The notes under the pieces are model-generated. The model was not told where the DNA came from. It did no database searches and worked only from the letters and a program-made list of their open reading frames with translations. From Utricularia gibba (lineage: Eukaryota > Streptophyta > Magnoliopsida > Lamiales > Lentibulariaceae), in contig NEEC01000014.1 in assembly GCA_002189035.1 (NCBI GenBank), forward strand, positions 312,501-376,500: a DNA stretch of 64,000 bases, written 5' to 3'. Each line of letters begins with the position of its first letter. Position 1 is the stretch's first letter. This document shows positions 1 to 12,095 of this stretch, one piece after another. Made by a program: the position numbers and the translations under genes.

Positions 1-657
1 TACTTGATAGAGCTATACACTTTTGTAATGTAAACATCCAAATGACTCTTGCTCCACCTAACAAAGCAATTAAACCAATCATAGATCTTCTTGTATCAAC
101 ATCCCCTGTCAAATCAAAATCCACATACACACATGGGGTTAGGAACTTGCTGCCATAACATAGGTAGAGCTCAGCTGTCCCCTTTAGATAACGCACCAGC
201 CATTTAGCAGCTTCCCAATGTTGGCGGCGTGGATTTGACATGTATCTACTGATGCAGCTAATTGCGTAAGCAATGTCAAGTCGAGTACTCAGCATTATGT
301 ACATGACCGAATCCACCAAGGAAGGAAATGGCACGTTGTTCATTTCATGCTGCTCACACTCCTCATTTGGACAAAATTTGGTGGATAATTTAACACCAGG
401 ATTCATGGGCATTGATAGTGACTGACTATCTCTCAACCCAAATTTTTCTACAACTTGGTTGATGTAGCGTGTTTGGTTGCTTAGAATCCCACGAGCTCCA
501 TCTCATTCAATATCAATACCCAAAATTCTCTTAGTTGCACCTAAGTCTTTCATATCAAATTCTGACCTCAACTGCTTCTTGAGAGCATGAATATGCCTTA
601 TATACTTACTGATGAGCGGCATATCATCGACATATAAAATCAAGATCACTACATCAT

Positions 658-1484
658 TGATAACACATATTTTTGAATAATGCACAGAAATTACTTATAT
701 TGTGCTACAAAAAATCATGTTTTATTGTCTAGTTTTATATTTTTACGTATAAGTACTGTAATTGTGTTATTTTAGTCTTATTTGGGACTAAAAATCATAG
801 ATTTAATCTCAACCTTCTAATAGTTTTATTAGAGCAATGCAGTACAAGTTGCAATACAAATCCCAAGGAGCCGAATATGAATAGTGTGGTGACAAAGGGT
901 GAGACAGAAGTCTGAAAAAGAGTACACACAAAATCCAAGAAAAAGTAAAAAGGGGGATTTTGGACAAAAAGGGAGAAAAAATGGAGAGATAAGGCAGATC
1001 TACCTCATTGGAGACTCACGACATTCTTTCTGGAAAAGGTTTTTTTGAGGAGGAAGAAGGAGGAAGACAAACAGGAACGAAGCTGAAGTTTCAACACTAT
1101 TTTCTATTTTCGAAGAATATTACTCTTAACTAAGAGTAGCTAGCGACGTTTCTAGTTTCTATTGACATTTCACATTACTTGCTTGTTTAGTAATAAACAT
1201 ACATCCCTTAGGAGTTCCAAAGCATTACCCATTTTCTATTAGAAATCACTGAGTTCCAAGCTTATTACTTTTCTTTACTGCATTCCACCCTTAGTGCTAG
1301 TTAAGACCAATTCTACCACGTGACACTGATTTCATGTATTAATAATTACATGACAAGAACCTGCTCTTTGTGTTCGACCCTAATAACCATGCTCATAATT
1401 GTATTATGCTTTAATGTGTATTAGGTTATAAATTTATTTGATAGGAAAATTGCAATTTAACGACGTTGAATTTTTTGTTTATCA
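658..1484 (+). mobile_element. Solo LTR B (TGATAA...TTATCA family), inserted in element A
   Basis: This segment begins TGATAACACA and ends GTTTATCA. Its flanks carry ATCAT at 653-657 and 1484-1488, with one base shared with the LTR end. It is homologous along its length to 27231-28424 and 16771-17941 in opposite orientation; all three contain a block near TGTTCGACC followed by TAAATTTATTTGATAGG. No primer site, polypurine tract or coding sequence adjoins it, so it is a solo LTR, probably Ty3-type by its look (inference). Excision restores the reading frame of element A. Confidence 0.75.
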
Positions 1485-1547
1485 TCATCTTCAAGTCTCT
1501 TTAAATATACGCACAAATCAGAAGCTGATTTATGGAAACCAAGCTGC

Positions 1548-1932
1548 TGTTGAAGGATGATGTGGTTGGCCAGAGTCATCACGCTGAGTCTCACGAAGGG
1601 GAAAGAATGTGGCTAGGGTTCGAGGAACAAGAAGGCCGCTGAAATGAGCTAAAACCATGGACCACCGCAACAAACAAGGCCCACCTAAGCTTTGGAAAGG
1701 CCACAGGGGGGGCTCAAACCAGCCCAGCCTAACTCGCAATACATGGGATCATGAGCAACCAACCTCCACCACTTGTGCAACGGTAACATTTATAGCCGTT
1801 GGGAAAAACTCTATAAGTACTGAATCACACCTGTAACGAATAGAATTCTTTTCAGCAAAACAGATACAATAATATCAGTTATAGTTCAGTGACTAGAAGA
1901 GGCTCCAAGTTAGAGAGCTACATATCCTTTCA
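1548..1932 (+). repeat. 5' LTR of copia element C
   Basis: This LTR starts TGTTGAAGG and ends CTTTCA, 385 bp, directly followed by the primer-binding site. A TATA-like CTATAAGTA lies near 1809. Confidence 0.93.
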
Positions 1933-2057
1933 TGGTAACAGCTGTGGGATAAAAGCAAGACTCTGCTCAAAGCACAGCAATCCCCTCCCAGGTTCCACGA
2001 CTAAACTACATTGTCTTACTACTAACCTTTCCTCTTAACAGGAAATTAGCTCTCCTC

Positions 2058-2872
2058 ATGGCACTATCAAACCCAAGCTTACTACCTCCCCTCACTTTTG
2101 ACGGAAAAGACTACTCTAGATGGGCAGCCAAGATGATCAATCATCTCAAAACTCTAAAATTGTGGGAAGTCTTTCTGGACCCGCCACTCCTCGCTAACTC
2201 TGATGCTGTCCTAGCTGCAAAATGGGAGGAAAAGCAACTCTTAGCTAGAAGTGTCTTGGATGCAGCAATTGATGGGGAAGCCTACGACCATATAATACAC
2301 TGCAAGACCCCAAAAGCAGTCTGGGATACACTAACCTCTGAGTTCTCCATTACAGAAGAGAAAAAGGAGAAAGAGATCATTGCCTTATGGCGACTTATAG
2401 ACGACCTAACATTGGCCCCTAGAAGCTCCATGGCATCATTTGCTGAAACACTCCTACCTGCCATAAAGAGACTCAAAGCCCTAGGCGAAAATGTTGATGA
2501 CAGAAGAGTTAAGGAAAAAATAGTTGGAGTACTCCCCAGATCCTATAGTGCTGCTGTCACTGCCATAGTCACTACCGGGGCTTGAAAAAATTGACTCCTG
2601 CACAACTGATTGAGGCTCTAGAAGATGCTGAAATTCGAGACAAAAAATACCAAAACCAGGAAATCAACGATGGAGCATTCAAAGCCTCTCACATAAACTC
2701 AAGCAACAGAATGGAAGGAAAGGAAAGAAAAGGCGATCACCCCCATGTCCTTACTGCAAACAGAGAAACCATGTGCCCCAAAACTGTTTCTACCACCCTG
2801 AGAAAGTCTGCAACTACTGCCAAGAAAAGGAACACATCCAAAGGGTTTGCAAAGTCCGAAAGGAGGATGAAC
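2058..2872 (+). pseudogene. gag of copia element C (broken)
   Basis: The first ATG after the primer site opens a gag reading frame with the usual copia capsid layout: an N-terminal region with a DYSRWAAKM stretch and a UBN2-like middle. It stops at 2583-2585 and continues in another frame. Around 2740-2850 two CX2CX4HX4C zinc knuckles follow each other, the nucleocapsid part. The frame break and stop mean that no full gag can be made. Confidence 0.8.
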
Positions 2873-5800
2873 TGAAAAGGCACAAAGACTCTGAATATGG
2901 AACAAAGAATCATAAAGCAATGTCCATTGTATCTTCCTCCTTATGCAATGAACTAGAAGTAATTGATCTTTACTCATGTTGCAAAGACAAAATCTGTGTT
3001 ATGACTTCAGAACTCAAAGAGGATCAAACCTGGCTTGTCAATAGCGGGTGTAGCAACCACATCTGTAATGACCCCTCAAGCTTCACAACCTACAGACCCC
3101 TACATGGAAAGACAATAGAAATCGCTGATGGGAATGTCATTAAAGTACATGGAATTGGGACTGTGAGATTGAAGATGGAGGACAAATGTATTGATATCCA
3201 AGACACCTATTTTGTCCCACAAGCATCACATAATCTTATAAGCGTAGGACAATTGATGACTTGAGGTCGATCTGTGAACTTCATCGATGATCAGTTTGAA
3301 ATTAGTGCACCCTCTGGAAAACTTAACCTAAAAGTCAGGATGTAGAACAAGGTGTTTCCCTTGAGGACCCAAGACTTCTCTCACGCCACCACCACAATGT
3401 GCCTCTCCGCCAAGGAATCTGCCAACCTCTGGCACAAGAGATGCGGCCACCATAACTTCACATCCCTAAACAGAGTATAGAAAAATCAGCTGGTAACAGG
3501 TCTACCAATGCTAACTGCAAGCCATGATCTGTGTGAAAGCTGCCAATATGGGAAACTTGCCAGAAAACCCTTCGGACAAAGTATGAGGATAGCTACCAGA
3601 AAATTAGAGCTCATGCACAGCGATGTATGTAGACCTATGAGCACATGTACACCGGTAGGAAACAGGTATTACCTTATTTTCGTTGATGACTACACTAAAT
3701 TCTGCTGGGTGTTCTTCTTGAAAAACAGGTCCGAAGTGCTAGACTACAAAAAATTCAGAGTGCAAGCTGAAAATCAGAGCGGAGAAAAACTAAAAAATCT
3801 GAGGACAGATAATGGAGGTGAGTATACACCTGTGGAACTTGCCGAAATCTGCAATCAAGAGGGCATCATCCACCAGTTTACTGCACCCTACACAGCCCAG
3901 CAAAATGGAGTGAGTGAACGCGGAAACAGAACCATAACAGAAATGGCTAGATGCCTTATGTTTGAAAAGGAAGTGCCAATAGCTTATTGGGCAGAAGTAG
4001 TGAACACCTCTGTATACTTACTAAACAGACTACCTACAAGTGGAATTGCTGACTACAAGACTCCATTTGAACTATGGTATGACCGGAAGCCAAGTGTTGA
4101 TCACCTCAGAGTGTTTGGATCTGTATGCTACTCATATATACCGAAAGAGAAAAGAAAAAGTTAGATAAAAAGGCATAGATTGGAATTTTTATGGGATATA
4201 GTGAGGTTACAAAAGGATACCGAGTTCTACACTTGAATACTAAGAAAATAAGTATTAGCAGGGATGTGACATTTGATGAGTCCAGGAAGTGGGTGTGGAA
4301 CTATGGCATATCAGAGCTACAACCGATGGGAAACAGCTACCACACTCAACTTCTCAACTGCCTACAAACTCTAGAACCCGTAGAAGGTAGTGAAGCGTGT
4401 ACAACGATGACAAACATTGGACCAGAAGAGCAAAGTCAAAATTCAGCAAGAATACCCGCTCCAACTGACCCCCCACAATCGTTGGACCACTCACTCGCAC
4501 CTGAAGTACCAGCCAACCAAGCCGCCATACCTTATGTTACAAGCGAAACTGAAATCGAGAATGAACTGCCGCTCCAAGCTGACATTAACACAAATGAAGA
4601 AGTATCAGACACGGTAACTGAGAACGTGGGAAATGCATCAAGTGAAAGTACAGGCCTGTCAGAACATGAAGGGAACAATAGAACAGGGGAACCTCAAATA
4701 TATGATTGCCCTGATGGCTCCGGGGCTGACTCCCACGAAGGAGACACAGATGCAGAAACACCTTGCGATGGAATCTTCAGTAGCCCTCAAGACAAACCTG
4801 AAACACAACGGTACAGAGACATACACAACGTATATGACATATGTATGTGTTAAAGGCACCCGAGTCTATTTCAGAGGCCCTACAACATCCAGGGTGGAAA
4901 CTAGCTATGGATACAGAAATGGAGACTATAATCAGGAACAACACGTGGACCCTAGTGGACAGACCAAAACACAAGAAAGTTATAAGAACGAAGTGGTTAT
5001 TCAAACAGAAGTTAAATCCCGATGGCACTGTAAACAAATTAAAAGGAAGGATAGTAGCAAAAGGGTACGCACAAAGAGAGGGCATTGACTACTCAGATAC
5101 CTTTGCTCCTGTTGCCAGATTAGACACCATCAAGTTAATATTAGCACTCTCGGCATGCTTCAGTTGAAAGGTCTACCACTTGGATGTGAAGTCAGCATTC
5201 CTGAATGGTATCTTAACAGAGGAAGTATATGTAGAACAACCTGTAGGCTATGTGAAATTAGGGGATGAAGATAAGGTTTATTTACTCCATAAAGCCCTAT
5301 ATGGACAAAAGCAGGCCCCTAGACAATGGTACAGCAAAATTGACACTTACTTTCAAAGCCAAGGCTTCATGAGAAGTGAGAATGACCCAACACTATATGT
5401 ACTAAGCTACAATGACAAGGACAAGGTAATCATCTCATTGTATGTGGACGGCATTCTTATTACCGGGAGCAAGGAAGAACTTGTGGAGGAACAAAAGAAG
5501 CAACTCATGAACCATTTCGAAATGACAGACCTGGGAATTATGAGCTATTTCTTGGGACTAGAGATCTCTCAGACAGAAGATACTATATACCTTAGCCAAA
5601 CTAAGTGCGTGCATGACTTAATCCATAGATACAAGCTAAGCAAGAGAAGACATGCTTCTGTACCTCTCTCCCCATATGCAAAACCAGTAGCCATAGAAGC
5701 TGACACAACAGGGACCATCAGCGATCCTGGAAACTTGGCAAACGAAAAAGGTTACAGGAGCATAATAGGCTCTCTAATGTACCTGTCAGCAACTAGACTA

Positions 5801-6430
5801 GACATTGCTTTTCCGGTTGGACTACTCTCCAGATTTATGGGAAACTCGCACCAGAACCACTATGAAGCTGCAAAGAAAGTACTTAATTATGTGAGATGCA
5901 CTGCAAACCTCAGGTTAGCTTACAAGAAAAATTCTAACCCACACATCAAGTGTTTTGTGGACAGTGATTTTGTAGGTGACAGTACCGACTACAAATCGAC
6001 ATCTGATTACATCTTCTTACTTGGGGGAACCGCCTTTGCTTGGAACAGCAAAAAACAAGAAGTGGTTGCCCAGTCATCGGTAGAAGCGGAATACATAGTG
6101 GTAGCAATGGCAGCAAACCACGTTGCTTGGCTACTGAAAATTCTCAAGGATTTACAGATGGATCTGGACTAAACCATACCGCTCAATATAGATAACAAGT
6201 CAACTATCAGCATGGCAAAGAATCTAGTGGACTTCGGTCGATGTAAACACATAGCGATCAAATATCATGCACTCCGCAACTATGTAAGGAGCAAGGTGAT
6301 TGAGGTGGAGTACATACCCTTGATTGAACAGGTAGCAGATCCGCTTACGAAGCAGATGTACCCAAAACAATTCTGCTATTTGAGGGAGAAGATGGGTCTG
6401 AAGAACAGCCGCTCCATATGTCAAAATGAA
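2773..6430 (+). pseudogene. pol of copia element C (protease, integrase, RT, RNase H; broken)
   Basis: The protease motif is at about 3031, where the catalytic triplet reads NSG instead of DSG. The pre-integrase zinc region and integrase core follow (3400-4160, with RTDNGGEY). Reverse transcriptase spans about 4841-5700, and its active-site box reads YVDG in place of YVDD near 5440. RNase H spans about 5750-6400. Stops interrupt it at about 3262, 3478, 4162, 5165 and 6170, and there is a frame change near 4850. Most lesions fit C-to-T or G-to-A decay. Confidence 0.85.
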
Positions 6431-6461
6431 GGCAACTTAGAGCCAAACCATCAAGGTGGAG

Positions 6462-6883
6462 TGTTGAAGGATGATGTGATTGGCCAGAGTCATCACGCTG
6501 AGTCTCATGAAGGGGAAAGAATGTGGCTAGGGTTCGAGGAACAAGAAGGCCGTTGAAATGAGCTAAAACCATGGACCACCGCAACAAACAAGGCCCACCT
6601 AAGCTTTGAAAAAGCCACAGGGGGGGCTCAAACCAGCCCAGCCTAACTCGCAATACATGGGATCATGAGCAACCAACCTCCATCACTTGTGCAACGGTAA
6701 CATTTATAGCTGTTGGGAAAATCTCTATAAGTACTGAATCACACCTGTACCGAATAGAATTCTTTTCAGCAAAACAGATACAATAATATCAGTTATAGTT
6801 CAGTGACTAGAAGAGGCTCCAAGTTAGAGAGCTACATATCTCCTCCAAAGAGGCTCCAAGTTAGAGAGCTACATATCCTTTCA
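6462..6883 (+). repeat. 3' LTR of copia element C
   Basis: This LTR is 422 bp. The extra 37 bp relative to the 5' LTR is a tandem duplication of the segment near its end (about 6811-6878) that contains AGGCTCCAAGTTAGAGAGC. It is preceded by a polypurine tract and followed by the GCTGC target duplicate. Confidence 0.93.
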
Positions 6884-9616
6884 GCTGCATCATGTATCCA
6901 TCAAAGTGTTTGTTTCACTTCATATGAGCTTGCTTCTGACCACAGAGGCTTCTTCGGAGTTTGTAGACCAGTTTCTCTCAATCCTTTGCTACAAAACCAG
7001 GTACTTGCTTCATGAAAATATCTTATTTTAACTCTCCATGCAAAAAGGCAGTTAATTATCCGGATGGTTGATAATTTTGCTATTGAAGAGAAGATTTCTT
7101 GATAGTCGACTCCCTCTTTTTGATGGAAACCCTTTACCACAATCCTTACTTTATACTTCCAAAGAGATTGCATCTCGTCCCTCAATGCTTCTAGCCATTT
7201 GTCTTTATCCAGTGATCACATCACATCCTCCACTGATTTTGGTTCACCTTCTTCTATGACAAGAATAAATTCATTAGTTGAATATCTTGTACTCGTAACC
7301 GATTTTATGCTAACCATCTTGACTATTCAAGCACAGGTGTAGTCCTCTTTGGAGCCTCATTTTGAGGTAAATCTCCTACTTGGCAGGAGCTGCCCACTTT
7401 TGGTTGAACCAAAGCAATGAGAGGCATATTTTCAACACAACTTTGCACTACCAAAGACTCTAAAATCAATCTCACTTCATCATCACCTTGGGACAGCTGA
7501 TCTGGGTGCTTTTGATCCTCCAAAAACTTCACATCTCTTGATCACACAACTCGTTTTTCAACAGGATCCCAGAATTGATAACCTATTTTAGGGTCTCCAT
7601 ACCCAGAAAAATACATGGTCTTGAGTGATCATCTCCCTTATTTTGTTGATCTGCTGGAACAAGAACAAAGGCTTTGCAACAAAATACTTCTAAATGGTCG
7701 AAATTCACCAATTTGCTCAGTCATTTTTCCTCTAAAATGCAGAACACAAGGGCCTTCTTGGGGCTCCTATTCGATAGATAACAAGCAGTTTTCAAAGCTT
7801 CCCCCCAAAACCTTGCAGCCTTGTATCTTTCAGCATGCATCACACCTTGTCAAACAAGGTTCTATTCAAACTCTCTACAATTGGGTAGTGTTGCTGTGTT
7901 CTAGGTTCTGTTGCCACTTTCGTGATACCCACCTCCAAGCAATACCATTTGAATTCATTACTGCAAAACTTGACTTCATTATCAGTCCAGAAGTACTTGA
8001 GTTTTGTTCTTGCTTCTCTTTCCACCATGCGATGAAATTGCTTGAAGTATTCAAACACATCAGATTTCTTTTTCACAAGACATATCTAGGTCTTTCTGGT
8101 GGCATCATCCACAAAGAGTAAGTAATGCCTCATCCCGCCAATAGTCGAGATATTTACAATTCCTTCAACATCTATGAAACCAACCTCTAACTTCCTTGCA
8201 TGCTTTCAAAAGTTAGATTGAAATGATACTCATTGCTATTTTCCATGGATACAACTCTAACAGCCACTTGTAGTCCCAAAGTATTCGATCTGACCGCTGC
8301 TCAATAATCATCGAACACCCATCTCAGATAAATGTCCCAACCTCCAATACCAAAGCTCATAGGATGTGGTTGAACCAGATATAGCATTCAGCTCAACCAT
8401 CTTGTGCTTGAGCTCTATTTTAACGTCCAGCCATGTGACCTTTCGCTATCATCAATGATTCTTTCAAAAGTTTCCATGCCCTGTCTCCCAAGCTATGTCT
8501 ATACCCTACGCATGCATCTAACTCTCGTGCAGACAGCAGATTCGCGCGTAGGGATGGCACATGTCGCACATCCTTGAGACGTAGTGATCTTCCCATATTT
8601 GTCGTTACCACTAAATTACCAACCTCTGCTACTTCTCAGGTAGAGTGATTCCCCATCTTCATGGTACTTGAGGTGCATCATCTATAATTTTCCAGCTCAG
8701 TTCTTCTAGAAGACGCATGAAAAGAGGCTTTCAAATCAACAAATCAGGATTTTTCTAAACACATCTCGCTGGCTTCCGCTAAGGAGTATGTTGTGGAATC
8801 TATTTTAGATGGTTCTTTGCCCTTCCACTCTTGTGATGCAGCTTGTTGAGACTATGGATAGCTTCGACAATCCTTTTGTAAGTGTTCCTTTTTCCCACAA
8901 TAGAAGCACAACCTTGTTTCTGTTTTCTTATTGTTCTTCCCATGTCTAGTATTGGACTTATCTCTCTTTCTGGAAGTATCTCTAGCACTACGGTTCTGGC
9001 AATCTTTTGACTGATTCTGGTGCTCTCCATCAGTGTAGCCAAGAGCGTTCTTAGCATCAAAACCTCTTTCCAGGCCAATATTGCATCTAGGAAACTTTTC
9101 TTGAAGCAATGCCATAGCCATCACATCATACTTCAGCCCACAAGTGGTAGAATTACTCAGTGTGATTACCAAAGTCTCCCAAGAATCAGGTAGCATGCCA
9201 TTTGCTGAATGGCTTGCATCTCTTCATCAAACTCATTTTCACAGACACCATCTGATCGACAATGTCTTTAAATCAACTTTGCTGCCTTGACATCGATTCT
9301 CCATCTTTGTACCGTAACCTAGACATCTGTTTGTATTGAGCTATCTTGTTGAGTGCATTGTGTGGACGAAACATCTCCTCCACATACAGTGCAATAAACT
9401 GTTGTCGATGCACAAATTCATTATCGCCACAACCTTCAAATGCAACAATTTCCAATCTGTATCCTCCATAGTGGAAGGTCTGCTTGCCCCTATCATGAAT
9501 GGCTCCCATAAGTCCTTGCATACTAGAATTGATTCAATCTTTGAATGCCATAACGAGTAGTTCGTGGTGTTCAGTGTTGGCACACCATGAACCTCACTCA
9601 TGGCTCTGACACCACT

Positions 9617-10062
9617 TGTAGACAAAGCCTTGATGTTTATCGATTTTGAGACCCTATAAACTCAGCTGAATGTGTGTAAGAATACGAAATGTTTCAGGTA
9701 AAAATCCAGCTCTTTGGCTGGTAAAACCTCCTATAATCTGGTTAATCATGCTAGATTTCAGAGTTTACTATAAACAAGAGGAAGCACACTTGATCACACA
9801 CAGAGAGCAACTACAACATACATCAATACAGGAAACACACTCCTTGTGATCACTTCTCTAGTAGCTACTATGATCATCCATCGTGCACCATATCCATATA
9901 CAACTCTCACTCCTCAGATCAGGTTCCACACCTTGCTTCTATACTCCACTTCCACGGTTTGTGAATGTAGTGGGAAGTAACTATCAGGTGTATCTCATAC
10001 CTCACTTCAAGCTTGTTATTGAGCAGCTCATTTGCACATTATGGGCTTACTTACCTCCTACA
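9617..10062 (-). repeat. 5' LTR of copia element A
   Basis: On the minus strand this 446-bp segment begins TGTAG and ends CTACA, a matched inverted terminus. It is followed after 2 bases by a tRNA-Met-like primer site (TGGTGTCAGAGCC, 9602-9614). The flank at 10063 is part of a duplicated sequence also seen at about 34237. Confidence 0.75.
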
Positions 10063-10185
10063 ATGAGAGCAGTATCCTAGAAGGCACGGCTGTGGCGAAG
10101 AGAATGGTTAGTGCTGCTAATATTGTTGAAGACACTGCTAATGTGTCTAGTAGGCTGGAAATTACACATGTGAAGGGTTGTTACT
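10063..10185 (+). pseudogene. Fragment of an unrecognised gene, paralogous to 34172-34378
   Basis: Directly beyond the outer edge of element A, an open stretch encodes ESSILEGTAVAKRMVSA, nearly the same as ESSIPEGKAVAKRMVSA at 34237. The two diverge abruptly after this block. Element A apparently inserted into this copy, so its 5' part would lie left of the window. I do not recognise the protein. Confidence 0.5.
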
Positions 10186-11132
10186 AATTAACAAAGGCTG
10201 CATCACTCTTATGAAGATGCTTGCGTGAAGTACTGAGAGCTCTACATTAATGAGTATGGTTGACAAGATGCAAAGGACATGTGGTTATAAAAGGCCATCT
10301 CCAGTACTTTTCACGAAGTGTGGTGTGAGCGTGGAGAAGAGTTAGTGAAATTTTGTCTAATTGCACGAAAGAGATGATTTACTACTACAAAGAAGCTCTA
10401 TTGGTAATTTTGTATTGTAGATCATTAATATGTTTAACACTTGAAGTGTTGTACTTCTACTAAAAACTCATACTAAATTTCATTGCTTGGAGTTTCCAAG
10501 CCCATGAGGTTTCCCAATTTATGGGTTTTACCTGGTAAATCTTGCTCTTATTTTTTTCTTTAATTTATTAACACTTCTTTGAGGGCATCATGTTGACCTT
10601 TTTGAGCATACGTTGGGCATTTAATCAAATTTGGAGTATTTCTTCATTTCCATATTTCCAACAAATCAGAAGCACTAACTCTTCGTCTTCGATCCTGACT
10701 CAACTATATATTTCATTTCAAAGAGTGTTTTTATTGTGAATTGAGTTTATAAATTTTATTTGTTGTGAAATTTGATTTTGAACAATGATATCAAAATTTT
10801 TATTTATTAGATACCAATGATTACGGGTACGAGAGATCCATATGTTAGATAATTTAAACTTATAAAATTCAACAACTTATCCATTTTACATTTTTGAATA
10901 ATTATATAATGCAAATTTCATTTAAATTTTATATTCAAAACTTGACACTCCTGTTTTTTGAAATGAATCTTCCCCTTCTCCACTAAGTCGATCCTCGGAC
11001 TGATGCACAGCCAAGACATCTTCATCTGGGAATTCTGATGACATGGGTTGACGACAAAAAGTAGGCCTACTCCGAATAAGCAAAAGGGTTATCTTTTACC
11101 ATCAAGAAAATAAAAATAAATATTGGATGATA
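10186..11132. other. Intergenic, AT-rich, no gene seen
   Basis: I see no convincing coding sequence here. The part from 10190 to 10500 resembles retrotransposon LTR or leader DNA in composition but has no matching partner in the window. Confidence 0.4.
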
Positions 11133-11765
11133 AAAAAATTCAAAAATTTCATTTCATTACCAATCACAAAACTTGTTTAGCGAGGACTGACTTGTGAAAA
11201 ATAGAACTATCCAACAAACTAACCAAAATTACTTCATTTATGGCATCATATTTCATGTACTACGTTCTCTTTGCTTCACACCCCGCTACATCATCTATCT
11301 TGTTGGTAAACTTATGTGTAAGTACTCGTACGTTAAACCTAAACTTGTAGTGAAATGCCGCTAATGGCCCTCCCTAACTCGAGGATTAAAATAAAAAAAT
11401 CAAGAATACTAAATAAAAAAAAAGTCGAAAACTTCATTTCATTCTAAATTATATAACTTAAATTTTAAACAAGCTACCAAACACTCGTAGGACTCGAACC
11501 GACCCACGAAAAATAGGAGTATCATACAAATTAACCAAAAGCTCTTCGTTTATGTCATCAGATTTTATGTAATCCACTATGTTAACTTTGCTTCAGACTT
11601 AGCTAACTTTCGCGAGGCCCTGCTACATCTAGCTTGTTGGTAAACCTATGTGTAAGCACTTGTACGTTAAACCTAACTTTAGAAAAGTCCTGGTAATAGC
11701 CCTCGTTTACTTGTGGATTAAAAATAAATAAAATTTAAGAATTCTTAAATACAAAAAGAAAAACA
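11133..11765. repeat. Two diverged tandem copies, about 280-345 bp each
   Basis: Unit 1 (11133-11415) and unit 2 (11421-11765) share, in order, blocks such as TTCATTTCATT, the GAAAAATAG region, GCTACATC, CTTGTTGGTAAAC, TATGTGTAAG and GTACGTTAAACCTAA. Unit 2 has a roughly 50-bp insertion. A weaker third unit may precede them at 11040-11130. Confidence 0.7.
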
Positions 11766-12095
11766 TAGATTCTCTTTCATTTTGATTCTCAAAAAATAAC
11801 TTTTCAAAAATTGATTCTAATAAAATAACAACTAGGTTTTTGAAGTTTCATGAAAATAATGAAGTAAAAGAATAAGCGTTTCAAAATAAGGTATAATTTG
11901 TTAAGATACATGTTGAAATTCATGATCGGTTTGGACGTAAAACCCAAACCAACAAGTGCAGTGAATTTCCTAAAAGTATAGGCCAGTACAATTAATATTC
12001 AATCATGATAATAATAGTAAAATATCCGCGGAATAAAAGCTTAAAAGGTGATGGCTTGATAAGGAAAAAAGTGTGAGCTTTTGACTTCGTTTGTA

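Larger units (their letters stand above)
1548..6883 (+). mobile_element. Full-length Ty1/copia retrotransposon C
   Basis: A complete copia element of 5336 bp with two LTRs, a primer site (1933 on, TGGTAACAGCTGT), a polypurine tract (6453-6461, AAGGTGGAG) and a 5-bp target duplication GCTGC (1543-1547 and 6884-6888). It sits inside the RT region of element A. By my count the LTRs differ at 9 of 385 aligned positions, mostly C/T or G/A, plus a 37-bp duplication in the 3' LTR. The pol order (protease, integrase, RT, RNase H) is that of Ty1/copia. Several stops and a frameshift make it non-autonomous now. Confidence 0.95.
1..10062 (-). mobile_element. Ty1/copia retrotransposon A, degraded and split by two later insertions
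   Basis: An old copia element reads on the minus strand. Its 5' LTR is at 9617-10062 and its primer site at 9602-9614. Downstream come gag (about 9600-8800, with a CX2CX4HX4C zinc knuckle near 8890), the pre-integrase region (8611-8420), integrase (about 8080-7600), and reverse transcriptase (7185-6884, then 1547-1489, then 652 to about 400). RNase H runs to position 1 and off the window. The RT is interrupted by elements C and B; deleting each with one target-site copy gives an uninterrupted frame into the YVDD active-site motif. Many stops and indels elsewhere show that it is dead. The other LTR is not in the window. Confidence 0.85.

Noticed and set aside
1530-1739. Minus-strand open frame in the copia C LTR, repeated at 6345-6653
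   Set aside because: It lies wholly or mostly in LTR sequence and recurs only because the LTR does.
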